Both the position numbers and the translations under genes were made by a program. From NCBI GenBank assembly GCA_003559375.1, contig PWLN01000265.1, positions 1 through 51,062 of the forward strand: 51,062 nucleotides of DNA, written 5' to 3'. Positions within the stretch are counted from its first letter, which is position 1, and each line of letters begins with the position of its first letter. The notes beneath the pieces are model-generated. The model saw nothing but the letters and a program-made list of their open reading frames with translations. It was not told where the DNA came from and did not search any database. Shown here piece by piece: positions 40,101 to 48,159 of this stretch. This DNA is from Balneolaceae bacterium. GTDB lineage: Bacteria; Bacteroidota; Rhodothermia; Balneolales; Balneolaceae.

Positions 40101-40684
40101 TATCCGCGGCTGACAGCAACCAGTGCCCAGCGGCGGTGGTTATCCTGGGTCATGAATACAGGAAACGGCCCTTCTCCTTTCGGAAGCATCAACTCAAACG
40201 AAAGAGTGGCTTTGTAATCAGGGCCAAACTCCAGCACAATTTCGTGTACCGTTGCACGGTTCTCTTCATGCACCGATTCATGCTTAATACGCAGATTCTG
40301 CGGAGGTGCCGGTTTCCTGCCGATGAACCACTGTATCATAAGCTTACGGATTTCTTCCTGACGTTCTGCCCACTCTTCAGCAGTTGTAACCTGATCGCCA
40401 TTCACCATTTGTAGAGGGTCAGGAATAAACGGGATACTTTGCATTGCATCAAAATCGGGCGGCAGTTCACCCGTTTCATCCAGCCATCTCAGCCATTCAT
40501 TTGTGTCGTCAGGCCATTCATTCTCCCCTGGTAAAAGCAGGTGAAGCTCTTCAAGAAGAGCCCGCCGCCGCTCTTCATTATCACCCACTGATTGAGCAAC
40601 CGACAGAAAGCTGCATGAAATTATGAAACCTGTACATAAAAAAAGACGGAGCATCATTCCGCTAACATTCCGGGTTTCCCACAT
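37106..40684 (-). CDS. Three-domain secreted protein: CE15/AXE-like alpha/beta hydrolase + second alpha/beta hydrolase + amidohydrolase
   Basis: Signal peptide; domain 1 'ALTGHSRNGKLSVIAGALDPRF'; domain 2 'IYLLGYAMGGRVALHAAALD'; domain 3 'KTLIPGLIDAHFHS...GSIEAGKFADMVLID'. Confidence 0.85.
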   Translation of the reverse strand: MWETRNVSGMMLRLFLCTGFIISCSFLSVAQSVGDNEERRRALLEELHLLLPGENEWPDDTNEWLRWLDETGELPPDFDAMQSIPFIPDPLQMVNGDQVTTAEEWAERQEEIRKLMIQWFIGRKPAPPQNLRIKHESVHEENRATVHEIVLEFGPDYKATLSFELMLPKGEGPFPVFMTQDNHRRWALVAVSRGYAGVVYAGADSKDDTEAWKEVYPDYDWSLMARRAWGASRVLDYLETLDFIDIDKVALTGHSRNGKLSVIAGALDPRFGAIISSSSGAGGVNTFRFFSESEFAEGIELLTRRFPDWFHPRLRFFTGREDKLPIDTPNMVAANAPTPFLYAVAVNDNVESVWDIEHSWRSAKKVYDFLGAGDRIQILYRPGTHETKAGDIEEYIDWLDVQFHRKELEGVYSDPIYPAFEDWERTTPERFNPDDYPASGSVDLLAGIDETEDFHRHWDIKSAEIRERIRSGLGTAPPEAFSFAGSYGSERAYISSMLSRRTPGSAYEGIGSFTLNFGNYIAGDIYYPEEAVERGEKLPVIIWVHPISVSNGYRAGYRRGHPTYLALAAQGYAVMAFDQIGHGTRIGEASRFYERYPGWSLLGKKVHDIKQAVNALLYEPLTEYDQFGDTGFLDTGQIYLLGYAMGGRVALHAAALDERVAGVITIAGFTPMRTDRADKHTGGLARWSKYYPLQPWLADFIGMEQYVPYDYHEVIAAIAPRRVSVITPSIDSQVNPDEVRDAVQQARTVFEHLDAGERLRFKKVFDYNRFGPEMQQVLSDELRAMLIRPLKEVNPPITHHEDSIIAITGARMIDGLGGPAVEDAVVVVKGNRIIAAGSRFEIEIPEDAEQYDAAGKTLIPGLIDAHFHSIMNNELLYDYLQRGVTALRDPGHPFSFYQSLHFADEPLPRVFLTGAHLDGYPPVWPQQAVVVRDGEHARETVMNHVKEGGSGIKIYYRLPLQFYEDVTGAAREAGIPVMAHLELVDAGDAIRAGVNGIEHVTSFGTAIADSADAMTFKEALINDDDSRNEERYKLWAKIDLEHERVQEVIRLAVRNNIFFAPTLALFERRDGDEGVQEYHVKGFQNMMKFTEMAYRAGMNIVNGSHVYGVRYADFGWSYQREMELLAEAGLSPLEVISSSTIQNARYLRTEQRIGSIEAGKFADMVLIDGVPDHDISSMYRIAEVMLDGRWIK

Positions 40685-40810
40685 ATCATAAATTGACTTG
40701 AACGATTCGAAATTGCACCGGCTTTATCCGGATTAATCCTGTTCAACCAATAAAAGAAATCAAAATTATATATCCCAGATTAAGTTCCAGAATATTTATT
40801 TCGATTCAAC

Positions 40811-40862
40811 GACCTGACAGCAACAGCCGGATATGACAGCGTCTGAATCAAAGACCTGACAG
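40811..40862 (+). repeat. Dispersed intergenic repeat GACCTGACAG-N16-CAGCGTCTGAA followed by a second GACCTGACAG
   Basis: gacctgacag at 40811-40820 and 40853-40862; cagcgtctgaa at 40837-40847; inverted copy at 48018-48055. Confidence 0.7.
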
Positions 40863-41148
40863 CCCTCCTGCGTTAAAACTACGGAGGACAAGCACCCACC
40901 GGATCTGCCCCATAGGGATCAGCGTCTGGCATCGTTAACAACACATATAAGCGGGCCTACCAATATCGGTTGTCTTGATGAACAGAGGAATCGCAATTTC
41001 AAAGAATACTAAACTAACTGTAAATCCAATAACTACAGAAACCAGAGTTGTGGCTCAAAGGATGACCACCAACTATTTAGCCGCTAAGTAATGGTGTTAT
41101 ACTGGATGGAACTTCGAATTATATAAAGCTTAACATCAGTGCTTTCCC

Positions 41149-42015
41149 TTATCTTCTGCTATTCATTCGAAATCTATTTACCGTAGACTGCTTGGAAAGA
41201 GATCCGTTGTCGATATCTTCTATAATATCAAAAACTTCAAAGTTATGAGTGAACTTTCCTTCCAGCCTTTCATCATTATCCAAAGTTAAATCGAACTCCA
41301 ACGTATATACATTTCCGGTTATGGTTACGATTACTTCTCCACCAACTACATAATAATATTCCGTTTCAACTCCATTCACATAAAATGCCAATTCACCATC
41401 ATAAAGATGGTTATCGTTAATTGTTTCGTAGTTACTGAACGGATACGTTCCCGAATCAAAGGATTCAGCGCCAATAGACTCCATCCACAAATATATAATA
41501 TAGGCAGATTCAACATCCTCAAATATTTCAAATTCTTCTGTTATAATAACTTCTTCTTCCACTTGAGTGAGGATAAAATCAAAGCTTCTGAATCCTTGAA
41601 TAAACTCTCCATGATCAAATATAACTCCCCATCCTAAAGGATAAACATTCCCTTTATAAGTAAAGCTGTTTTCCTGCTTTGGAATCTCCTCAAAATTGGC
41701 AGTGAGGTTTGTATTATTTGTGATCGAAAAAATTAGCGGATTATTCGTAGAACTAAGGCTACCTGACCAACCTGAAAACTCCCAGCCACTTTCAGCCGAT
41801 GCGGTTACTGTTACTTCCGTATTTGCTTCAAATTCACCGCTTGTCGGAGTTACTGTTCCGGCTCCTGCCGGTTCAACCGTTACCGAAAGAGTGTAAGAAC
41901 TCTGAATATCATTGCCATTGTCATTGCTGCTTGTAGAGTCACAAGCCCAAACCGCCAAAAAAATACCCGTTAAGGCTGCTATTAATATAGATCTCAATAT
42001 TATCTGGTTACACAT
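41149..42015 (-). CDS. Lipoprotein with InlB B-repeat-like domain
   Basis: Lipobox 'FLAVWACDS'; 'YTLSVTVEPAGAGTVTPTSGEFEANTEVTVTASAESGWEFSGWSGSLSSTNNPLIFSITNNTNLTANFEE'. Confidence 0.8.
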   Translation of the reverse strand: MCNQIILRSILIAALTGIFLAVWACDSTSSNDNGNDIQSSYTLSVTVEPAGAGTVTPTSGEFEANTEVTVTASAESGWEFSGWSGSLSSTNNPLIFSITNNTNLTANFEEIPKQENSFTYKGNVYPLGWGVIFDHGEFIQGFRSFDFILTQVEEEVIITEEFEIFEDVESAYIIYLWMESIGAESFDSGTYPFSNYETINDNHLYDGELAFYVNGVETEYYYVVGGEVIVTITGNVYTLEFDLTLDNDERLEGKFTHNFEVFDIIEDIDNGSLSKQSTVNRFRMNSRR

Positions 42016-42212
42016 GCTTAAGCTCCTTGATTTATTGAACAGTTTAATTAATTATATACTGGTAATATAAACTTAATTAGCATGAATTCGGCATAAGGGT
42101 TCTAAAAAAAGGCCATTTTTAGGTATACTCGAAAGTAATTTAAAACCGGATATACGTGTATGCTGATGGTAATTCAGTAGAGTTTGCAAGTCTTGAACAA
42201 CCAGGTTCAGTG

Positions 42213-42599
42213 TCAGCCTTTTTTACTATTATCTCCTTGAATTCTTTCAAGTATATTTACCACATCAGTCATTTCAACAGGCTTGATTAAAATGGCCAAA
42301 GGTTCAAGAGCATTTGCTCTTTTTTTTGTTTCAGCATCATTATAACCTGTGAGAAAAATAATGGGTATTTCCCGGAGATTTTGAATCTTTGTTGCTGCTT
42401 CAATGCCATCAATTTCCCCGGCTAAACGGATGTCCATTAAAACAATATCTATAGTCATTTCCTTTACTGTTAAAACAGCATCCTCACCAGTTGTAACACT
42501 TTGTGCAACCTGGTAACCGGCATTCTCCAGCTTCTTTTTCATTACAATGGCTGTGAGTACTTCATCTTCAACAATCAGGATTTTCAAATTTCTTGACAT
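42213..42599 (-). CDS. Single-domain response regulator
   Basis: 'ILIVEDEVLTAIVMKKKLENAGY', 'IDIVLMDIRLAG', 'IIFLTGYND', 'LIKPVEM'. Confidence 0.92.
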   Translation of the reverse strand: MSRNLKILIVEDEVLTAIVMKKKLENAGYQVAQSVTTGEDAVLTVKEMTIDIVLMDIRLAGEIDGIEAATKIQNLREIPIIFLTGYNDAETKKRANALEPLAILIKPVEMTDVVNILERIQGDNSKKG

Positions 42600-42601
42600 A
42601 T

Positions 42602-44059
42602 TCAGACTCTCTCCGAATAACGATTATCTTTAAATGTGATTTTTATGGTTCTGCCTGTAGTTTCATTGGTTGCGTCTACCGTAATTGTGCCTGCAAGCTG
42701 TTCGTTTACCATCGCAACAGCAAGTTTATTTTTCTCATCCAGAATGAAGTCACGATTATTGAAATGCTCCCCGTTTACCCTGGTCTGGGAAATGCAAATT
42801 TCGATGTCTTTGGACTCTAAAACTCTGGATATTATCCTGATCTCATTGATAATCCTTCTTTTTGGGTTATCAGAAGGGTACGAGGCAATGGCATTGGACA
42901 ATAATTCATTAATTGCTATTCCAAGAGGCAGAGCGGTATCAAGCAGTACCTGGACGGATTCCAGATCGAATGTCATCTTAAGATTTGCATTTTGCCGGTT
43001 GCGTTCCATGATATCCTGAGCCAGGATTTTAAGGTACGCTCCCAGGTCGATCCTGGACAGGTTGTTACCGTTGTTGAGTTCCCGCTGAGCCAGGGCCATT
43101 GATTGAATTTTGCTGGAAATATCAATTACAAATTGATCCAATGACAGCTCCGGCTTCGTTAGAAGCTTATACTCAAGCATTGCCTGGATTACCTGCATGT
43201 TGTTGAAGCTGCGGTGAGCAAGTTCCCGAACAAGCTTATCCTTATCACTAATGGTTGAAACCAGCTCTTCCAATAATTTTTTCCTCTCAGTTATGTCTTC
43301 TTTTATAGCGACAAATTGAATGATCTCGCCGCTGCTATTCAGAATGGGTGAGATAACCGCTTTTTCCCAGAACAGAGCTCCATCTTTTTTTTTGTTATGA
43401 AATTCACCGGTCCAATCATTTCCTGAAAGCAGCGTGTTCCAAAGCTCATCATAAAAATCTGTTTTCTGATTTCCGGATTTCAGGATCCGGGGGTTCTTTC
43501 CCACAACTTCTTCGAATGAATATCCGGTAACTTCTGTAAAATGGGGATTTACGTATTCGATAGTTCCTTCTGCATCAGTGATCACAACTGACACAGAGCT
43601 GGCTTCAACGGCTCGGTTGAGGAGTGTCAGTTGTTCTTCTATTTTGTGTTTGTTCTGCTTTTCTATTGCTTCGCCCAATGCTCGTTTTACTGTAAATGAG
43701 AGTCTGCCAAGACGGTCTTTCATCACATAATCCACCGCGCCTTTTTTCAGCAATTCTATAGCTGACTCTTCACCGATTGACCCTGAAACGCATATAAATG
43801 GAATCTCGGGGCAGCTTCTCTGACAGATATCCAGAGCCCCAAAAGCATCGAACCCGGCGAGTTTGAAATCAGCGAGGATAATTTCAAACTCGCCTTTTTG
43901 AATCGCTTCCCTGAAACCCGCTTCATCCATAACATGGTTTACCTCAAGCTGGTACCCGGCACCGGACAATTGTTCGGTCATCAATTCCAAATCCGGCAAG
44001 GAGTCTTCAAGGATGAGTACCTTGATTAAATTTTTTTCTAAATCAGAGCTATGTTTCAT
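42602..44059 (-). CDS. REC-PAS-HisKA_2-type histidine kinase
   Basis: N-terminal receiver 'VLILEDSLPDLELM...EIILADFKLAGFDAF...VMKD'; PAS 'VVITDAEGTIEYVNPHFTEVTGYSFEEVVGKNPRILKSG'; 'LAHRSFNNMQVIQAMLEYKL' H-box. Start at Met 44059. Confidence 0.88.
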   Translation of the reverse strand: MKHSSDLEKNLIKVLILEDSLPDLELMTEQLSGAGYQLEVNHVMDEAGFREAIQKGEFEIILADFKLAGFDAFGALDICQRSCPEIPFICVSGSIGEESAIELLKKGAVDYVMKDRLGRLSFTVKRALGEAIEKQNKHKIEEQLTLLNRAVEASSVSVVITDAEGTIEYVNPHFTEVTGYSFEEVVGKNPRILKSGNQKTDFYDELWNTLLSGNDWTGEFHNKKKDGALFWEKAVISPILNSSGEIIQFVAIKEDITERKKLLEELVSTISDKDKLVRELAHRSFNNMQVIQAMLEYKLLTKPELSLDQFVIDISSKIQSMALAQRELNNGNNLSRIDLGAYLKILAQDIMERNRQNANLKMTFDLESVQVLLDTALPLGIAINELLSNAIASYPSDNPKRRIINEIRIISRVLESKDIEICISQTRVNGEHFNNRDFILDEKNKLAVAMVNEQLAGTITVDATNETTGRTIKITFKDNRYSERV

Positions 44060-44061
44060 AA

Positions 44062-44502
44062 TTAATTGACAGAGGGTTGCTCGTTGAGTATGGCCCAGAA
44101 TATGCCTATGTGCTTTACGGCTTCGATGAACTCCCTGAAATCTACCGGCTTTACCACGAAGGCATTGACGCCCAATGCGTAGCATTTTTTCAGGTCGGGC
44201 TCCTCGCGCGATGATGTAAGCATGACAACCGGAAGTGTTTTTAATTTTTCATTCTTACGGACCGCTTCCAACACTTCAATTCCATCCATCCGGGGCATTT
44301 TTATATCCAGCAGCAATACCGCCGGATTGCCTTTTGTACGTTTCTTAAATTTCCCTTTATAGGTGAGGTAGTCCATCGCTTCAACGCCATCACTCACAGA
44401 AATAATGTTGTTGGCCAGGTTATATTCGCTGAGCGCTTCGATTGTCAACTCCACGTCTTGTGGATTGTCTTCGGCCAACAGGATTGTTTTCAATTCATTC
44501 AT
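44062..44502 (-). CDS. Single-domain response regulator (Rcp1-like)
   Basis: 'ILLAEDNPQDVELTIEALSEYNLANNIISVSDGVEAMDYL', 'LLLDIKMPRMDGIEVL', 'VVMLTSSREEPDLKKCYALGVNAFVVKPVDF'. Confidence 0.95.
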   Translation of the reverse strand: MNELKTILLAEDNPQDVELTIEALSEYNLANNIISVSDGVEAMDYLTYKGKFKKRTKGNPAVLLLDIKMPRMDGIEVLEAVRKNEKLKTLPVVMLTSSREEPDLKKCYALGVNAFVVKPVDFREFIEAVKHIGIFWAILNEQPSVN

Positions 44503-47285
44503 TGTATAACCTCCCCGCTCTTGGGTAAACTGAAATAAAACTTAGCTCCCTTACCAGGTTTGGCTTCTGCCCAAACACGGCCCATATGCTTGTGTACAAT
44601 ACGTTGAACATTGGCAAGCCCGATACCGCTACCCTCGAATTCGGCCTGCGAATGAAGCCGTTGAAAAACACCAAACAGTTTATGAGCGTATTCCATGTCG
44701 AAGCCAACTCCGTTGTCAATTACACTGAAAATAAAAAAATGATCTTCTTGTGTATAGTCAATTGAAATTTTTGCGATTTTTTTCTTAGCGGTATACTTAA
44801 CAGCATTTTCAAGCAAGTTTACCCAAACCTGTTTGAGCAACATATAATCGCCGTAAACCCTTGGCAAGTGCTGAATATTCCACATTATCTTCCGATCTGT
44901 CACACCCGTATTAATAATATCAGATACCTCTTTTACCAACAAATTCATGTCCAGTTGTGTTTTGTTCACTTCCCTGCGTCCGGTCCGTGAAAATTGGAGT
45001 AACTCTTCTATCAATATCCCCATCTGGCTCGATGCCCTCGAAATGGTATCGAGGTAATGATGTGCTTTTTCAGGCAAATCGTCTTTGTACTTGCTATTCA
45101 ACAAATCTACAAACCCGTTAATGTGCCTGAGAGGTGCTTTCAGGTCGTGTGAAACCGAGTAGGTAAAAGTTTCCAATTCTTTGTTAACCAATTGCAACTG
45201 TTCAGTACGAATATTTACCCGGTCTTCCAGTTCGTTGTAAAGCTGAATATTTTCAATGGCACGAGCTGCGGCATTAGCCAGTGTTTGCAGCAATTGCATT
45301 TCCGTTTCAGTGGGTGTGCAGAATTCTTCCCAGTAGTTTCCTATAGCGCCAATGGGCTCCGCAACATTCAACGGCACCATGGCCAGGCTTTTTACAAAAG
45401 TAGGCTTGTAAACATCCTTGGGAATCCGATTGTCTGTAAATACATCTTCAATAATGACCGGCTGTTTATTTTGTATGACCCAGCCACTGATGCATGAATC
45501 CATTCTAAAACGTTTTCCTTTCCATAGGGGCTGTATTGCGTCTTCGTTCGCATAAAAACAATGACCGTTTTCTTTAAAGACAAGTGTTGCCCCGTCGGCA
45601 CCAATAAGTTTGCGCGCCGATTTGGCCACTATATCCTGCACTACTTTCAGCGATTGGGCTGATGAAAGCTGTTGAATGGAATCAATTAAAATCTCAAGCC
45701 GATGGTTTAACTTTTTGATTTCCTCTTCTTTACGTTTTTGTTCGTTTATTACCTCTGTGTATATGATGATACCTCCAATCGAACCATCGGCTTCATGCCA
45801 CGGCCGGCACTCCCAACGAGTCCAGTCAATAGCGCCATCATCTCGAAAAAACAGATCTTCGTCAGACCTGGAAACAATTCCCTCTAATGCTTTTTGATGT
45901 ACTTTTCTCCATTTTTCGGGAATATCAGGGAACACCTGGTAGTGATGCTTTCCAATAATATCTTTTTCTTTGACCCTGTAATCATCCAGGTATCGCTGAC
46001 TTACATAAATATAATTCAGGTTTCTATCGTGAACGGCAATTGCACTTTGGTTGTGTTCGATGATGTATTGCATCAGCTCATGTGAATGCATCAGTGCTTT
46101 TTCCGCTTTTCTGATCTCGGTAATGTCCCTGCCAACACCAACGAGTCCTTCCACTTCACGATTTTCATTGAAGATGGGAGAAAGGGTGGTTTGATAATAC
46201 TGTGTGCCTGATTTGCTGTTAACCGACCACTCGTAGGTCACAAATTCTCCTTTCATTGCTTTTATATTCGCTTTCTCATGCACCTTAGCATGTTCTGCAC
46301 CCATTATTTCACGTGCCGTTTTTCCCAAAAAGAATTCGGGAGTAAAACCGCTTTTTTCCACCCATGGGCCATAGACGCCAGTGTGCCGCTGATCCTTGTC
46401 AAGCGTAAAAACCGTGTCGTTCATCGAAGCCATGATGTTTCGAAAACGCGCTTCCGATTTTACAAGTGCCATTTCCGCCTTCTTGCGCTCGGTGAGATTT
46501 TGTGAATAGATTGCAATATCCTCACCTATGGAGACAATTTCCAAACGAAGCCACGTTGGGACTTTGAGAATTTCTCCAACGTAAACATCATCAAAAACCT
46601 GGGTTTCCCCTGTATCGGCAACTTGTATGTAAGCCTGATATATAGCTGTTTCTTTGTGTTCCGGAAATAGATCCAGAAGTTTTCTTCCAACTGCTTTTTG
46701 TGGATCCGTTCCATTGATTCGTGCAATGGCAAGATTTTGATAAACCCATGCAAAATCTATGATCTGGCCTTCATCATCACGCAAAGGATGAAGAATCGTA
46801 AACCCTTCCGGCGATATGTCCTGCGATTTACGGAACCGCTGCTCGCTGTTCTTCAATACCTGCATATCGTGCTCCAATGACGTATCACATGACTCCAGCA
46901 TACTGGAAATAACGGAAAGTTCACGGTTGCGGAGCAATACCTTAACTCGGGCAAGCAGTTCGGTTTTTTCAAAAGGCATGAAAATCAGATCGTCCACCAC
47001 TTCCCCAGGAAAAGGGGACGCAATTTTGATATCGTTCCTGGCAGTAGCTAATAGTATTGGCAAGACCGACGAATTTTGAGTTTTTTTGAGCTTTTCAAGC
47101 ACTTTACTATGCTGCTTCAACATGATAAGATCGGTAATGATCAACCCGTGTGTTTGAGTGTCCAACTCTTCAGCACTGCCACAAATATCAACGTGATATT
47201 TCTGCAAAAGAAGATCCTTAAGTATCCGGGCATTTTCTTTTTGGCTAACGAAAAGCAGTATGGCTCGCTTATTATCCATCCTCAA
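44499..47285 (-). CDS. Multi-sensor histidine kinase (receiver-like N-terminus, several PAS, GAF, HisKA, HATPase)
   Basis: PAS boxes ('TEVINEQKRKEEEIKKL', 'GVGRDITEIRKAEKAL'), GAF 'CISGWVIQNKQPVIIEDVFTDNRIPKDVY', HisKA 'FTYSVSHDLKAPLRHINGFVDLL', HATPase 'NLLENAVKYT...GSGIGLANVQRIVHKHMGRVWAEAKPGKGAKFYFSLPK'. Confidence 0.93.
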   Translation of the reverse strand: MRMDNKRAILLFVSQKENARILKDLLLQKYHVDICGSAEELDTQTHGLIITDLIMLKQHSKVLEKLKKTQNSSVLPILLATARNDIKIASPFPGEVVDDLIFMPFEKTELLARVKVLLRNRELSVISSMLESCDTSLEHDMQVLKNSEQRFRKSQDISPEGFTILHPLRDDEGQIIDFAWVYQNLAIARINGTDPQKAVGRKLLDLFPEHKETAIYQAYIQVADTGETQVFDDVYVGEILKVPTWLRLEIVSIGEDIAIYSQNLTERKKAEMALVKSEARFRNIMASMNDTVFTLDKDQRHTGVYGPWVEKSGFTPEFFLGKTAREIMGAEHAKVHEKANIKAMKGEFVTYEWSVNSKSGTQYYQTTLSPIFNENREVEGLVGVGRDITEIRKAEKALMHSHELMQYIIEHNQSAIAVHDRNLNYIYVSQRYLDDYRVKEKDIIGKHHYQVFPDIPEKWRKVHQKALEGIVSRSDEDLFFRDDGAIDWTRWECRPWHEADGSIGGIIIYTEVINEQKRKEEEIKKLNHRLEILIDSIQQLSSAQSLKVVQDIVAKSARKLIGADGATLVFKENGHCFYANEDAIQPLWKGKRFRMDSCISGWVIQNKQPVIIEDVFTDNRIPKDVYKPTFVKSLAMVPLNVAEPIGAIGNYWEEFCTPTETEMQLLQTLANAAARAIENIQLYNELEDRVNIRTEQLQLVNKELETFTYSVSHDLKAPLRHINGFVDLLNSKYKDDLPEKAHHYLDTISRASSQMGILIEELLQFSRTGRREVNKTQLDMNLLVKEVSDIINTGVTDRKIMWNIQHLPRVYGDYMLLKQVWVNLLENAVKYTAKKKIAKISIDYTQEDHFFIFSVIDNGVGFDMEYAHKLFGVFQRLHSQAEFEGSGIGLANVQRIVHKHMGRVWAEAKPGKGAKFYFSLPKSGEVIQ

Positions 47286-47681
47286 ACATAGACTTTAGAG
47301 TCTCAATTAGATTTTTCAGAATCACCATTATTTTAAATACCAGACACCAGGGGAAAGATAAGCCGTGTTTGGTATTTCCTGCACCGAATCAATCGTATAG
47401 TGAGGTAGTTTTCCAAAAAGTGCGTTTGGATTAACTCACATATTGTAGTTAATTTAGTTGTTTTTTTAATAAAGTTCATATGGGAGCTTGGAAAAAAACG
47501 TAAATAAAACGCCTAAGGCACCTTTCAGGAACAAGCTACAAGATATATTGGAAGTAGTGGAAGTAGTGGCAGAATTAGGATTATTTTGAAGCAATAACCC
47601 GCGCACCCATTTACAAAAACATACGTATCTTTGAAGCTCTAAAATAAAATTGCGCGCCCATCATGATTCATCAAATGTCCT

Positions 47682-47717
47682 AAAAAAAAGGCCGATGTTT
47701 TTTTTTGTCATCGGCCT
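47682..47717 (-). terminator. Rho-independent terminator downstream of tRNA
   Basis: aggccgatg (47689-47697) / catcggcct (47709-47717) 9-bp stem; plus-strand A-run gives a minus-strand U-tract. Confidence 0.82.
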
Positions 47718-47728
47718 CTTTATAAACG

Positions 47729-47802
47729 TAGCGTGGGAGGGACTTGAACCCTCGACCTCCGGGTTATGAATCCGACGCTCTGACCGCCTGAGCTACCACG
47801 CC
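47729..47802 (-). tRNA. tRNA with CAU anticodon (tRNA-Met; tRNA-Ile2 not excluded)
   Basis: Minus strand GGCGTGGTAGCTCAGGCGGTCAGAGCGTCGGATTCATAACCCGGAGGTCGAGGGTTCAAGTCCCTCCCACGCT(A): cloverleaf with CAT anticodon and GGTTCAAGTCC T-arm. Confidence 0.92.
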
Positions 47803-48017
47803 GTTTTTTACAAAAAATTGATTCAGATTTCAAAGATAAGCTTTTTTCCACATAATGAAGAAACCCTAAAAATCTTTTTTTGAGGCCACGATGGCACTGC
47901 GGCACGATGAAATGATATTATGAAAAAGAAAATGTCACTTATCCAGCATCCCACATCATATACCGTTTAATCGTTTAATCCAGTATCGTATCCCGAAACC
48001 CGCTATTTCGGCAATTT

Positions 48018-48055
48018 TTCAGACGCTGACAGGAGCTATCGCACACTGTCAGGTC
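48018..48055 (-). repeat. Inverted-orientation copy of dispersed repeat GACCTGACAG-N17-CAGCGTCTGAA
   Basis: ttcagacgctg at 48018-48028 and ctgtcaggtc at 48046-48055 are reverse complements of the two blocks at 40811-40847. Confidence 0.7.
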
Positions 48056-48159
48056 TAAATACCGTATCCCGTATCCCAAAAAAATGCTTCTTTATCTTCA
48101 TTCAATCTTGGGGTATTTTAGAATCTTAATCAAAAATTGATGACTGTACTTTATTATTG

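Noticed and set aside
41149-47285. Defence island or prophage around the multi-kinase block
   Set aside because: No nuclease, restriction, integrase, toxin or phage structural motifs; genes are standard signalling and lipoprotein families.
47720-47905. 61-aa minus-strand ORF ending GSSGGQSVGFITRRSRVQVPPTLRL
   Set aside because: It is the translation of the tRNA gene and its leader, a well-known spurious ORF pattern.
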